Source: Sweltsa coloradensis
Taxonomy: Eukaryota > Arthropoda > Insecta > Plecoptera > Chloroperlidae
Length of the DNA: 64,000 bases
Direction of reading: 5' to 3'
Assembly (NCBI GenBank): GCA_024449915.1
Contig: JAMZAV010001747.1
Span: 1 to 64,000, forward strand
The position numbers and the translations under genes are program-made. The notes under the pieces were generated by a model, which saw nothing but the letters and a program-made list of their open reading frames with translations, did no database searches and was not told the DNA's origin. This document shows, one piece after another, positions 32,870 to 44,257 of the stretch (position 1 is the first letter of the stretch; the number at the start of each line of letters is the position of its first letter).

Positions 32870-33110
32870 TGTTGGAAATGTAGACTTAAAAGATGAGATG
32901 GCAGTGGCCATTCATTATATTTCAAAGGCATTTGTGCGTTTTTTTTATTGTGTATTCTCAAAAGGCCCTAGTTACGAGCAACTGATCAAACTAAATTGTA
33001 GAGCTTTTTCCTTTGAATAAAGTAAATTTAGTATCAATATTCATCTTAAAACTTGTCACAGATCATTTTAGTTTTAGAGCTTTAACCCGGGTAGTTATTG
33101 TTTCGTAACA
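32870..33110 (+). repeat. BEL/Pao 3' LTR
   Basis: 241 bp, starting TGTTGGAAATGTAGAC and ending GTTTCGTAACA. It pairs with 27314-27559. LTR divergence is modest, yet the internal genes carry many breaks. Confidence 0.9.
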
Positions 33111-33250
33111 CATACAATGGTCACGGCCAAGGCCCGATCAAGTAGCGTTATAAAATCCTCATTCGCTTCGCTCACTCGTCTAAAAAAAAGACAAGTTTTA
33201 AAACAAATAATAGGTAACTGTAATGATGGAACAGTAGGTGTTTATTTAAC

Positions 33251-33663
33251 CACACATAACAAAAACTTGTAAATATACAGCCAAACCTTACACACTCAAA
33301 AGAAATGAGATCTAAAAAAAGTGCCAAGCTCATCTACTTTTCCACATTTGCGCATTCTTAATTCACAAACGTACAGTTTCCCGTAACAACATCCTTGAAA
33401 AGCTTCACAAAAAAGAATTTGCAACTATTAATTTAAACTTTTAGTTCATTCAAATTCTTTAAAAAAAATTAATTTTAACGTAATGGTCATGCAAATTCTA
33501 TTTTGCCAAGCTTTTCAAGGATGTTGGTACGGGAAACTGTACGTTTATGAATTAAGAATGCGCAAATGTGGAAAAGTAGATGAGCTTGGCACTTTTTTTA
33601 GATCTCATTTTCTTTTGAGTGTGTAAGGTTGGCTGTATATCTACAAGTTTTTGTTATGTGTGG
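33251..33663. mobile_element. palindromic MITE, CACACATAAC family, copy 1
   Basis: Tips CACACATAACAAAAACTTG and CAAGTTTTTGTTATGTGTG; the whole 413 bp is an imperfect inverted repeat about 33455. Inner blocks are GGATGTTG...GTACGTTTATG and their inverse. Confidence 0.85.
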
Positions 33664-34312
33664 GATCTCATTACTTTTTCAAGTTCCATTGCAAAAATTT
33701 TTTGTTAAAATATAATATTTTATCAAAATCGATTTTAAATTGCTATGGTATTACCAATTAACAATAGAATGAAAAGTATAGTGGTCCATAGACTTGCTTT
33801 TTGTAAACAATGTAGGCGATTATTGTCGCGTAACTATAGTTACTTGTTGATTGTATGCCTGTATAAGGCTTATTTTAAAACCTTTATTTGGAAGCCTTTC
33901 AGCAATTTTTTTAAACTTTTTCTTTCAAAGGGGAATTACATCACTATTAACTTAATGTCCATGTAAAATATGAACGTTGTAGCCCCACCCGTTTGGTCAG
34001 AATCGCTGGGCAATTGAAATTGACGAATTAGATAGTAGCCAGTAGTAACTAACATCCTTAAAGTGATTTTGAGCATGTTTCAAGTCATATTTTCACCAAT
34101 AAGGAATGCTTGTACCCCAACCAAATTTGGCATGTGTTGTCGGGTACTCGTACCTAAATTCCATCGATTTTGATAGTTTTCAAATTCACATCACGTTTCA
34201 TGATGGCTGGGTGACACCTCGAAATCACCCCAACTCTGCTTGCTGTATAAGGTGCCTGAGTGTGTAGCGCACCGCGGCTTGGCTGCGGCGCCCTAACGGG
34301 CACCTAGCTAGA

Positions 34313-35012
34313 TAATAATCATGATAATAATCCTTTATTTCAGCTTGTCATATACTTAGTACATACATATATGCACTACTCCGTAGAGAGTGTGAAATAG
34401 TAAATATAGTTAGGTACCTAGGTATATATTCTAGGTAGGGCCTACTTAAAATATGTATATTACCGTCTGCAACAAAGAATAAATAAAATGAAAGGGCAAA
34501 AGTGTTCAGACAATTGAATATAGGCCTATAGAGACTAGAGAGAAGAAAAAGAAAACACCTTAATTTAATACATGTTCAGGCAGTTAACATTAATAGAAAA
34601 AACAGTTGGCTTACAAGCCTATCATACATAAGTAGGGACCCCGAAATGTCGCAATTGGTTTTTGTCGAAATTTTCCAGAATGTGATGAAACGCATTTTTG
34701 TGGACAAATTAACCACTTTGGACCCTTAAATTATCAAAAACCGTTCGCAAAATGGAGCGAAATAAGATTGTTTTTTCTTGATAACAATTTAGTACAAAAG
34801 ATCTTGACTCTAATATATAATAATACCAGACATATAGGTAATTATTTGAAATTGTTCAAGTCAAAAACTGATCACAGCATTGATTCAGGACTTCTAATTC
34901 AAGTTGCAAGCCCCACCAGTGGCCGGCAACCAGACAATCTGGAAAAGAAATAAATAAGAGCAAAAATAGAAAAAAGAAAACCCAAGCTGACTCTGCCAGA
35001 AGCAGGAGACGA
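34313..35012 (-). mobile_element. palindrome spacer with LINE 3' fragment
   Basis: The part 34775-34930 matches the LINE 3' region at 9460-9620 (AACTGATCACAGCA, TTCAAGTTGCAAGC, CCGGCAACCAGACAATCT). It carries no RT codons. The LINE piece either inserted at the axis or is part of the element. Confidence 0.6.
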
Positions 35013-35667
35013 TGATCTAGGTGCCCATTAGGGCGCCGCAGCCAAGCCGCGGTGCGCTACACACTCGGGCACCTTATACAGCAAGCAGAGTTGGAGTGAT
35101 TTTGAGGTGTCACCCAGCCGTCATGAAACGTGATGTGAACTTGAAAACTATCAAAATAGGGATTTAAGTACCTGACAACACATGCCAAATTTGGTTGGGG
35201 TACGAGCATTCCTTCTTGGTGAAAAATGGCTTGAAACATGCTCAAAATCACTTTAAGGATGTTAGCTACTGCTACTGCTAGCTACTGCTACGGTCTAATT
35301 CGTCAGTTTCAATCGGCCCGCGATTCTGACCAAATGGGTGGGGCTACAACGTTCATATTTTACATGGACTTTAAGGTAATAGTGATATAGGGTCTTTCGA
35401 AAGAAAAAGTTGAAAAAGTTTGCTGGAAGGCTTCCAAATAAAGGTTTCAATATAAGCCTTATACAAGAATATAATCAACAAGTAACTATAGTTACTTGAC
35501 AATGATCGATTACATTGTTTACAAAAAGCAAGTCTTTGGACCACTTGATATTTTACATCCTATTGTTAATTAATAATTGGTAATACCATAGAAATTAAAT
35601 CAACTTTGATAAAATTATTATATTTTTTACAAATAATTTTGCAATGGAACTTGAAAAAATGAGATCA

Positions 35668-36077
35668 CACACATAACAAAAACTTGTAAAAATACAGCCA
35701 AACCTTACACACTCAAAAGAAATTAGATCTAAAAAAGGGCCAAGCTCATATACCCTTCCACATTTGCGCATTCTCAATTCATAAACGTACAGTGTCCCGT
35801 AACAGCATCCTTGAAAAGCTTGGCAAAATAGAATTTGCATTATATTACGTTTAAATTAATTGGAAAAAAAGAACTTGGATGAAATATTACGTTTAAATTA
35901 ATAATTGCAAAATCTATTTTGCCAAGCTTTTCAAGGATGCTGTTACGGGACACTGTACGTTTATGAATTAAGAATGCGCAAATGTGGAAGTGTAGATGAG
36001 CTTGGCCCTTTTTCAGATCTCATTTCTTTTGAGTGTGTAAGGTTTGGTTGAATTTTTTCAAGTTTTTGGTATGTGTT
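35668..36077. mobile_element. palindromic MITE, CACACATAAC family, copy 2
   Basis: Tips CACACATAACAAAAACTTG and CAAGTTTTTGGTATGTGTT. It is an imperfect inverted repeat about 35870, the mirror partner of 33251-33663. Confidence 0.82.
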
Positions 36078-36812
36078 GATGATTACTTCAATATTTTCCG
36101 TGAAATTTTTCAAATTTAATTATACGGAAAGAAAAATAGCAATGGGTACCTTTATGTATCATATTCATCGGGAAGGAGCATTTCTTAACCCCTTGTGGTG
36201 CTCAAAGTGGTAATAAAAAGGCAGTTCCGTGGAAAAGGACCAAGACGGCGGATTTGAGGGGCAGACCCCGTAACAATAGCGCCACAGGTGAAAATTTTGA
36301 AAATCATTTTTTTTAGAGTGCATTTGGTGCATTAAAAGAAAGGAGTAGGCTGAATGCAATACCAAAATAATGTAATTTTTGTAAAGTGCAAACTCTAGAA
36401 AACCACCAAAAACAATTTGAAAACCTACTTTTTTCGAATCAGTGGGGGTCGGGGGAGTAAGTGCACTTGCCAATATGTCCCAACACCCTTGGGATAGATA
36501 GGAACTGGTAGACTTAGGGCTCGTGTGGTTGTCTCATTTGTCATTTTGAAGCAAAATCCGTATTTTTAACATTTTTCTATTTTGGAATTATTATTATTTG
36601 GAATATTTAATGTGTGGTTGCCCATCTCGGTGCCCTCCTTTTGGGGCACGCCCTACACTTTGAGAACCACTGCCATCTAGAAGATTTGTTACAAATATTT
36701 CACCTTTTATGCCTATTAATTCACACCTTCATTGTACTTGAAATTTAATGTATTAATGTACCTAATAGTATTGAGATTGACCTTTTTCAATTTGTGTCAA
36801 ATTTATTTTATT

Positions 36813-36839
<27 letters not shown>
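36078..36839. other. intron with hAT-like pieces
   Basis: 36275-36330 (AGCGCCACAGGTGAAAATTT, then AGAGTGCATTTGGTGCATTA) is shared with 44047-44100 and 44423-44480, and loosely with 15745-15800. Near 36640-36690, CACTTTGAGAACCACTGCC is the inverse of a Charlie-type hAT tip, CAGTGGTTCTCAAAGTG. No complete element was delimited. Confidence 0.45.
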
Positions 36840-36847
<8 letters not shown>

Positions 36848-37610
36848 TATATTTAACGTCTATCCTATTCAGTTATAAAACTGATTTACAAAGGAGGACA
36901 ACTAAATAAATCTAATGACATTAGGTCTGTTCGTTGGACCTGTTCGACTTTGCTCTAAGATCACTTTAGAGTAGGTTGAATTTAGGCCACACCCACGCTG
37001 GAGGAAGTTAGATCACTAACTCTTGCGTTTTGAGACGAACGCATTTTGGGGCGAAAATCGACTCTAATCTGCTCTAAAAAAAATATCAATCCAAAAAGAA
37101 AAAGTTTGTTCGCATTTATTGACAAAATATTATTCACACTTCCAGCAAACGAGGAAGCCATTTTTATTTAAATAACGCGCGTAATTCGCTATTAAATCGA
37201 ACTTGCTCTAAGTTGCTCTAACTCGCTCCTCCTAAAATGTCAGAGCACGAAAATCATGATCTTTCTGCTCTAGATCAAGTTGCTCGAGTCCAAAAAACGC
37301 AATTCGAGAAAGTGATCTCGTGAAACGAACGGCTATTTCGTTATCCGAGCGGATCTGAGCAATTAGAGCAGGTCCAGCGAACAGACCTATTGATGCAGAC
37401 ACAACAATGAACTACAGTTTAGTAAATATTTGAAATAGTAACATTACAACAAAAATGCATTTAAACACAACAATTTTGATAACAAATAAAAAGGATATTA
37501 AATGCAATTAATTTATGATTCAAATATAAAAAAAAAAAAAAAAGAAAAAAGAAAAGAAAAGGTAAGAAAAAAGAAAGAAGGAAAAGAAAAAAGAAAGAAT
37601 AATAGCATAC
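36840..37610 (-). mobile_element. LINE 3' end fragment hosting a TIR element
   Basis: 36860-36922 and 37389-37610 together match 9015-9240 (GTCTATCCTATTCAGTTA, AAAGGAGGACAACTAAATAA, AATATTTGAAATA). The tail on the left is (TTTA)n at about 36808-36850. The element is split by 36923-37388. Confidence 0.7.
36923..37388. mobile_element. 466-bp TIR element, 3-bp target
   Basis: Tips AGGTCTGTTCGTTGGACCTG and CAGGTCCAGCGAACAGACCT, flanked by ATT on both sides. The 3-bp duplication suggests the PIF/Harbinger group, but the sequence alone does not settle it. Many TGCTCTAA/TTAGAGCA words lie inside. Non-coding. Confidence 0.8.
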
Positions 37611-37709
37611 ATAGGCCTAATATTATTGTTTACACTTATTTTTATTCCATAGAATAATACAAACATATATTTGATCTTTTATGCCTGCTTATTCATACCT
37701 TCATTGTAT

Positions 37710-38476
37710 TTGGATGAGCGTAGCGAGCGAAGCGAAGATTCCATTTCACTACACTGGAGAAAAAAATCCGGAATGTTTTTTTTTTTTTTTCTTTCTTTCT
37801 TTTTTTTGTATTTTTGTGTGTTTGTTAACACGATTCCGGCTAAACCGATACTCCGATTGCGATGAAATTTTATGGAGGCCTTCGAAATCTCTGAACTTAG
37901 AACTGCCACGTTTTTGAGCGCAATCGGGAAATTTTTTCTTATAAAAAACGCAATTTTACGATTTTTTCGATTTTTTAAAAATTTCTTCGACTTATAACAC
38001 CTACACGCTTTATCCGATTGTAATGATTTTTTCACAGAACCTTAATTTTATGAATTAAGATATTCGTGTGAAATTTGAGCGTAATCGAAAATTATTTTCT
38101 CATGAAAATCGAAATTTTTCGGGTTTTTCTTTTTTAAAACAATTCTTTGACATATAACACCTACAGGCGTTATCCTATTGTAATGATTTTTTCACAGAAC
38201 CTTAATTTCATAAATTTATATACTATTGTTAAATTTGAGCGCAATCGAATAATTATTTCTTATGAAAATTGCAATTTACGATTTTTTTTTTTTAAAATTA
38301 CGATTTATTAAAAAAATTAAGTTAATTTTTTTATTTTATTTAATTTAATTAAAAAAAATCTTCGACTAAGCAATAATTTTTTCACAGAACAACAGAAAAT
38401 CCGCGTAACACATGGCAGCTCAATGCACCAATTACGCTCATCCAACAACGCGGCGGGACTTAAGCGTTTTCCTAGT
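37710..38476 (-). mobile_element. family-A repeat, copy 4
   Basis: Starts TTGGATGAGCGTAGCGAGCG and ends GACTTAAGCGTTTTCCTAGT. The full ~770-bp form has three internal blocks ending in TTTTTTCACAGAAC. Overlapping frames are artefacts of homopolymers. Confidence 0.85.
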
Positions 38477-38632
38477 TTTAAAAAATGATATTCAACCATT
38501 TTTCAATTTGTCTCAAAAAGACATGTTTTGTTTACTTCTTTTTATTTCATAGAATATTTGCTACATATATTTGACCTTCTATGCCTTTTTATGCCTATTT
38601 ATTCTTACCTTCATTGTATTTAAAAAATATAT

Positions 38633-39411
38633 ACTAGGAAAACGCTTAAGTCCCGCCGCGTTGTTGGATGAGCATAATATTGGTGCATTGAGCTGCCATT
38701 GTGTTATGCGGATTTTCTGTTGTTCTGTGAAAAAATTATTACTAAGTCGAAGATTTTTTTAAAATTAAATTAAATAAAATTAAAAATTTACTTAATTTTT
38801 TTATTAATCGTAATTTTAAAAAAAGAAAAAAAATCGTAAAATTGCGATTTTCATAAGAAATAATTATTCGATTGCGCTCAAATTTTACAAGAATATATTA
38901 ATTCATAAAATTAAGGTTCTGTGAAAAAATCATTACAATAGGATAAAGCATGTAGTTGTTATAAGTCAAAGAATTGTTTCAAAAAAGAAAAAAACTGTAA
39001 AATTTCGATTTTCATGAGAAATAGTTTTTCGATTGCGCTCAAATTTCACAAGAATATCTTAATTCATGAAATTAAGGTTCTGTGAAAAAATCATTAAAAT
39101 CGGATAAAGCATGTAGGTGTTATAAGCCGAAGAAATTTTTTAAAAAATAAAAAAAAATCGTAAAATTGCGTTTTTTATGAGAAAAAAATTTTCGATTGCG
39201 CTAAAAAACGTGGCAGTTCTAAGTTCAGAGATTTCGAAGGCCTCCATAAAATTTCATCACAATTGGAGTATCGGTTTAGCCGGAATCGTGTTAACAAACA
39301 CACAATAATACAAACAGAAAAAAAAAAAAAGAAAAACATTCCGTATTTTTTTCTCCAGTGTAGTGAAATGGAATCTTCGCTTCGCTCGCTATGCTCGCTA
39401 CGCTCATCCAA
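38633..39411 (+). mobile_element. family-A repeat, copy 5
   Basis: Starts ACTAGGAAAACGCTTAAGTC and ends CGCTACGCTCATCCAA. It lies in inverted orientation to copy 4 with 156 bp between, so the two form a 1.7-kb inverted repeat (37710-39411) with arms of about 770 bp. Confidence 0.85.
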
Positions 39412-39891
39412 TAAAATTCAACCTTTTTCAATTTGTGTCAAATAAGCGTGCTATTTTACAGTTCATTTTATTTCGTCGATGTTCGTAAGGCTTCGGCCTA
39501 CATTTGTAAATGACCTGTTATGCAGGCGACACTCGTCATGGAAATTCATGGCCAAGAGAAGTTCGACAATTAAAATTCTATGGGTTAAATGCCAGCACTG
39601 CAAGTGCAGCGCTTTAGCAGACGTGGCCATATTTTATTTTCTAAGTACTGTATTTACTCGATTATAAGGCGCCTCCGAGTAATGGCCGCACCCCTATTTT
39701 GACCACTTAACTTTAAACAGTATGTTATAAACACTATTGGCAAACGGCTAGGTACGCATAATGGCTGCACCCCTCTTTTTGAACTCCATATTTTAAAATA
39801 TACCTGAGGCTTATATTTGCATAAATATAGTATTTGCCCCAAGAAAAATTATGTGTTGTCATTTTAATCCATTAGTGTGAATAAAAACTAT
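39412..39891. other. intron, nothing recognised
   Basis: No gene. Two similar blocks, GTAATGGCCGCACCCCTATTTTGA-like at about 39680 and ATAATGGCTGCACCCCTCTTTTTGA-like at about 39757, form a diverged tandem repeat (seen as ATGGCYGCACCCCT). Confidence 0.4.
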
Positions 39892-40184
39892 GGAAACGCC
39901 AAAGTCGTTGTTAAACGAGTGAGTGAGCCATGTGTTGAGTACATATGAAAAATCTAAACAAATGCTATCGATATTGTAAAAAATCACATTTTTATTTATT
40001 GTAGGTTTAAATCGCAATGAATCTAGTTGAATTTGTTAACAGTTCTCAGTAAACTTGTACCGGATATATAATTTCAGTGCAATCTGTTAAGCGATTTGGC
40101 TGATATTCGACGTACAGACAGACACACAGAATAAGCGCCGTTTGAGTTGCATGGGGACACTCAGTTGCTTCGCTCCCTCGTTTA
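39892..40184 (+). mobile_element. family-B repeat, short internal-deletion copy
   Basis: Begins GGAAACGCCAAAGTCGTTG and AACGAGTGAGTGAGCCATGT like the MITE. It then switches directly to the 3' body (AAATCTAAACAAATGCTATC) and ends GCTTCGCTCCCTCGTTTAA. It links the MITE ends to the family-B 3' body in one short element, and has no tRNA-like head. Confidence 0.7.
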
Positions 40185-40814
40185 ATTATAATTTAAAGTT
40201 TGTTCACCAAATGAAAGTGAGATATTTTTGTGATAACTTTTATTTAAAAAAAATATTTTGGGACAATTTTTATAATTTTGTTTTAAAATTTTGTATAAAA
40301 AGGTACCAGTAGCATAATAGTAGTAATTCCCTATTACGAATTTTTTGGTATTTTTGCAATTTCTGTCTTTTTTTGTTCCACTCTTTTGGATTTTGTATAC
40401 TGAATAGAATTCATACCAGTTTTGCGTAACCAAATAAAATTAATTGAGTAAGAAAGAAAGAAAGAAAGAAATGAATGAATGAATGAACGAATGAATGAAA
40501 GAAAGAATGAAAGAAAGCATAAATGAATAAATAAATAAATAAATAAATTTGGAAAATTAAGTAGCATTTTTTAACCTCATAAAAAATTAGGTTGGGGTGT
40601 ATATACTTGTGTATATGTACTTGTATATACTATAGTTTGTGTGATACTTTGCTTTGTTTTGTGACAACTTTGTATGTACCTTCAACTTAACTGTGTTTGG
40701 ATGGTTAGGTACATAACTCTTTGCACATCTCCTTAGAGATTAGATTAATTGATAAAATTTTTTCTAAAAAACGAAGAATAAACTTATCTTACTTATCTAA
40801 CACATGCTTGTCAG
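40185..40814. other. intron before exon 40815
   Basis: Contains the microsatellite at 40447-40549. The acceptor ACATGCTTGTCAG precedes 40815. Confidence 0.6.
40447..40549. repeat. compound (AAAG)/(AATG)/(AAAT) microsatellite
   Basis: Successive tetranucleotide runs: AAAG, then AATG with interruptions, AAAG again, and a final AAAT run. Confidence 0.9.
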
Positions 40815-41095
40815 GAGGTGTTCCGCAAGCTGGTCCCGCACCAGTGTCTGGGTGGCGTATGGTCCCGCCGAGACAAGAATCGTAGTCACGAGGCCGCAAC
40901 TGTTCTTGCGACAGTGAACCAGTTCAACGCCGTGTCGCTGCGAGTCATCAGCAGTGTTCTGGTACCCGACACGCCTCGAGATCGCGCGGCAGGGATCGCG
41001 ATGTGGATCAGTATAGCGCAGGAGCTGAGGGTGTTGAAGAACTTTTCGTCTCTCAAGGCCATCATATCGGGTCTGCAGGCCAACCCTGTGTACAG
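40815..41095 (+). CDS. Rgl: RalGDS/RGL-like RasGEF, exon (catalytic domain)
   Basis: A 281-bp exon between CTTGTCAG and GTCAGT, phase 0 at its start and leaving two bases (AG) of an Arg codon at its end. The peptide begins EVFRKLVPHQCLGGVWSRRD, runs through ATVNQFNAVSLRVISSVL and IAMWISIAQELRVLKNFSSL, and ends LQANPVYR. These are the hallmark helices of the RasGEF/CDC25-homology domain in RalGDS-type proteins, where 'CLG..WSRRD' and 'A..C..LKNFSSL.AI.SALQS..I.RL' are diagnostic. The protein catalyses GDP release from Ral. GC content rises to about 60% here against about 35% around it, which also marks it as coding. Confidence 0.97.
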
Positions 41096-41304
41096 GTCAG
41101 TTGGCAGAATGCTGGTTTATTGATTGGTGGGGAAGGATTTTGGTATGCTTTCTAGAGACCAGTCCTAGTCTGCTTGCATACGCTGATGGTGAATTTGCCG
41201 ACTATTTTTACTTCTCGATTTGGTTAGTCGGGAAACACTCCCGTAGGAGTAATTGTTATTATTTACTACATTTCAGAAATTAAAATTCCGCCCCAACCGG
41301 GATT
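41096..41304. other. intron start
   Basis: Donor GTCAGT, no other feature. Confidence 0.6.
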
Positions 41305-42024
41305 CCCGCAAATTTGATTTAATTTCTATGGTATTAGCAATAACAATAGGATGTAAAATATCTAGACCCGGATTCATGTACATCCTAGGTATATATATAG
41401 GTGGTATAACCATGGTATAACGACGGTATAAGGACTGGTTAAGTCTAGGCAACTCACATCCAATTAAAACTTTCCCATGCTACAACAAGCGCACAACTAA
41501 TGTTTTTTTTACACCTTTCACTGCATCCACAGCCATGTAAATCAACAGATTATCAAAAGAACATTGAAAATTTGCACAGTTTTTGTTTTTGTTTTTATAT
41601 AGTGACAGGAGTTTTGCGTGAGATCATTGAAAGAAAAGAATAGGTGTATTATTTCCGTACATTTTTGTATAGCCTAGGTGGACAATCATACTATTGTTTA
41701 TCTGCATTAGGCTTTTAGTAATCAAAACTAGTTATTTGTGCGGGAAGTGTGTCAGAACAAGGTTGTGCTGGCCTAGGGTTGGCTAGGCTTGTCAAACATG
41801 TAATGTTAGTACAGTATTAATTTTATCTAGTCCTATAGCCTAATGGAACTTTAGACCTACACTGTTGTATTATAAATTATTTTCTACATCTGGGCCTAGG
41901 CCAGGGACAGGGATTTGTTTTATGAGAGTATAATGACAACTTTTCTCGTTTCACACATAGAAGCAAAATTTAAAATGTCCGCCATTTGTTTACGTATCGC
42001 ACTTTCCCGCCTAACTCTGCTTAT

Positions 42025-43044
42025 TAGGGATGTCAATACCCGGAAATTTTCGTACCCGGGTACCCGCGATCGTTACCCGAGATACCCGCGGGTAGTAAAT
42101 GTTCGATTTATCGTTATGGGTGTCAAATGATTCAGAAAAGCATTGGCAGTTTAAAAGTAGTATTGGTAAAAGGCCACGTATGTTTTAGTGTACGATGACT
42201 CAATGGGTTCGGAGCAACTACATCAAGCGGAAAGGAACACTGATTGATTACTACATTCCTTTCATGCGCATATGTACGCAACCGAAATCGGATCGTAGGC
42301 TGATCAAGGTCAATCCTTGTCTTTATCCCAATGCATGATCTCCCGCTCCCCGCGCACTATTTTCCTATCAGTTCATTCGAAGTGATCTTCCACTTCACAG
42401 AAAATTAGGGATGGTACGTGTACACGTTTACTAATTATCCTTGATCAGTAAACTATTTTTATTTTATGCTGTTTTTATCCTGTGTGCAACCAGCCGAACT
42501 GTGTTTTCTCATGAATCACTTTAGGTCTACGGTCATTGTTTCATTCATACACGCACGCGAGTAGTGTCCAATCCAACACCCTTCCTGTCTTCACATCGGC
42601 AGCTTTGAGTCATCGCAAACTCGTAGGTCTACAGTCAAACGTCGTTACAACCGGGCAGATAACACTCATTTTTTAGTGTTTCTGCGCTCCCGATTACGAA
42701 ATTCAGTGCATTGGCATCTGTTTTGTCTCGAGCAACCAAATCGTATAGTTTGCTTCAAGGTCAAGCCTTGTTCGCCGCTATCTCTAAGCCCCCCCCCCCA
42801 TCCCACCCAACCCGCGCCGAATTCCGTATTATATCATTCAACAATCTCACTCAATCACTCGTCGCTACAATCACAGCAGCCAGCCATAAGCGGTAGGGGG
42901 AGGGGTATTGTCTGTTCCGTGAAAAAGATCGCGATGGACAAAGGAAAGAACGGGTAATTCCGGGTAACGGGTAATGGAAAATTGGACCCGTACCCGCGGG
43001 CAACGGGCGGGTAACGGGTACCCGGGTACCCGTTGACATCCCTA
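42025..43044. mobile_element. hAT, GGGTACCCG-motif family
   Basis: Left tip TAGGGATGTCAATACCCGG; right tip CCCGTTGACATCCCTA. Perfect 8-bp duplications CTGCTTAT lie at 42017-42024 and 43045-43052. Subterminal GGTACCCGCG and GGGTAACGGGTA words are present on both sides. It has no transposase; the small frames at 42676-43070 are not recognisable. Confidence 0.92.
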
Positions 43045-43601
43045 CTGCTTATACCATCAACAAGTGTCAAGTAACTATAGTTACTTGTTGATTGTATGCC
43101 TAGTGTATAAGGCTTATTTTAAAACCTTTATTTGGAAGCCTTTCAGCAAACTATTTCAACTTTTTCTTTCAAAAGAGACTATATTACTATAACCTTAATG
43201 TCCATGTAAAATATGAACATTGTAGCCCCACCCGTCTGGTCAGAATTGCGGGCCGATTGAAACTGACGAATTAGATAGTAGCAGTAGCAGTAGGAGCTAA
43301 CATCCTTAAAGTGATTTTGAGCATGTTTCAAGCCATTTTTTCACCAAGAAGGAATGGTCGTACCCCAAGAAAATTTGGCATGTGTAGTCAGGTACCTAAA
43401 TCCTCTCAACTTCTGATAGTTTTCAAGTCCACATCACGTTACATGACGGTTGGGTAACAACTCGAAATCACCCCAACTCTGCTTGCTGTATACAGTGGCG
43501 GATCTAGGACATAATCATGGGGGGAGCGATTTGCGTGTGCATGTACAGTCGTGGGAAAGGGACTAAGCGCGTACGCACGAGGGGTATGGGGGGTATGGGG
43601 G

Positions 43602-44045
43602 GCTCGTTGGTCTTGTGTTGTGGCTCGTTGTCTTGTTGTTAGCGTACCTGCTTCCAATGCAGAAGGTCCAGGGTTCGATTCCCGCTAAAGTCAGAAGTTT
43701 TTAACTTCTGATTTCGACTAAAGTCCATCAGTTCTTGTCTTAGGAGTTTGTAAACGGTGACTTTGGAGCCGTCCTAGCAACGAACCACATAATAAATTTA
43801 AGAGTTGTTCTGAATCGGCCTTGTGATTCTGGCGTTGATTCGCGGGTGTTCGCACGGTCCATACCACTGATTGCTATATTTACTATTAAAAATATCGATC
43901 TTTGTTGGTTATCGCTCATCCGTCGATTGCGTCGGGGCCTGCAGGGTTGGCTTGGTCGCTTTGATTTAAAGTCCCCCACTGAAAATCAGTTATATAACTG
44001 AGTGGGTAGACTCTAAATAAAATTTATTTATTTATTTATTTTATT
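43602..44045 (+). mobile_element. tRNA-derived SINE, copy 2
   Basis: Same family as 22803-23256. GTTGTTAGCGTACCTGC, B-box GGTTCGATTCCC at about 43671-43682, body GTGACTTTGGAGCCGTCC, 3' end AGTGGGTAGACTCTAAATAA then (ATTT)n. It too lies inside a hAT element. Confidence 0.85.
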
Positions 44046-44257
44046 AATCGCGCCGCAGGCGAAAATTTTGAAAATCAGGTTTTTAGAGTGCATTTGGTGC
44101 GTTTTAGAAAAAAGTGGTGGGCGGAATGTAATATGGACACTATGTAGTTTGTGTGCACCAATTTGTTTTGCCGTCATGTCGAGCTTACAATTTACAGCAT
44201 TGGCCTAGATTGCAACATTATTATAAACGTTTGATCTTATTTTCAATTCATCATTTT

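Larger units (their letters stand above)
25817..33182 (+). mobile_element. composite family-B element, copy 2, hosting hAT and BEL
   Basis: MITE head 25817-25986; tRNA-like head 25988-26062; body 26063-26082 plus 26813-27313, interrupted by a hAT; then a BEL/Pao element at 27314-33110. It resumes at 33111 with CATACAATGGTCACGGCC and ends TTCGCTTCGCTCACTCGTCT at about 33182. The uninterrupted length would be about 1 kb. The insertion order is clear: composite first, hAT and BEL later. Confidence 0.8.
33251..36077. repeat. 2.8-kb hierarchical palindrome
   Basis: Outer arms about 1.06 kb (33251-34312 and 35013-36077), with a 700-bp spacer. Each arm is a small palindromic element (33251-33663; 35668-36077) plus a single-orientation block (33664-34312; 35013-35667). 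Matching examples: AACTATAGTTACTTG near 33832 and 35485; GGCTTGGCTGCGGCGCCCTA at 34273 and its inverse at 35025; GTGATTTTGAGCATGTTTCA at 34064 and its inverse near 35240. There is no coding capacity. The block copy at 41305-44640 shows that it moves or amplifies as a unit. Confidence 0.85.
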
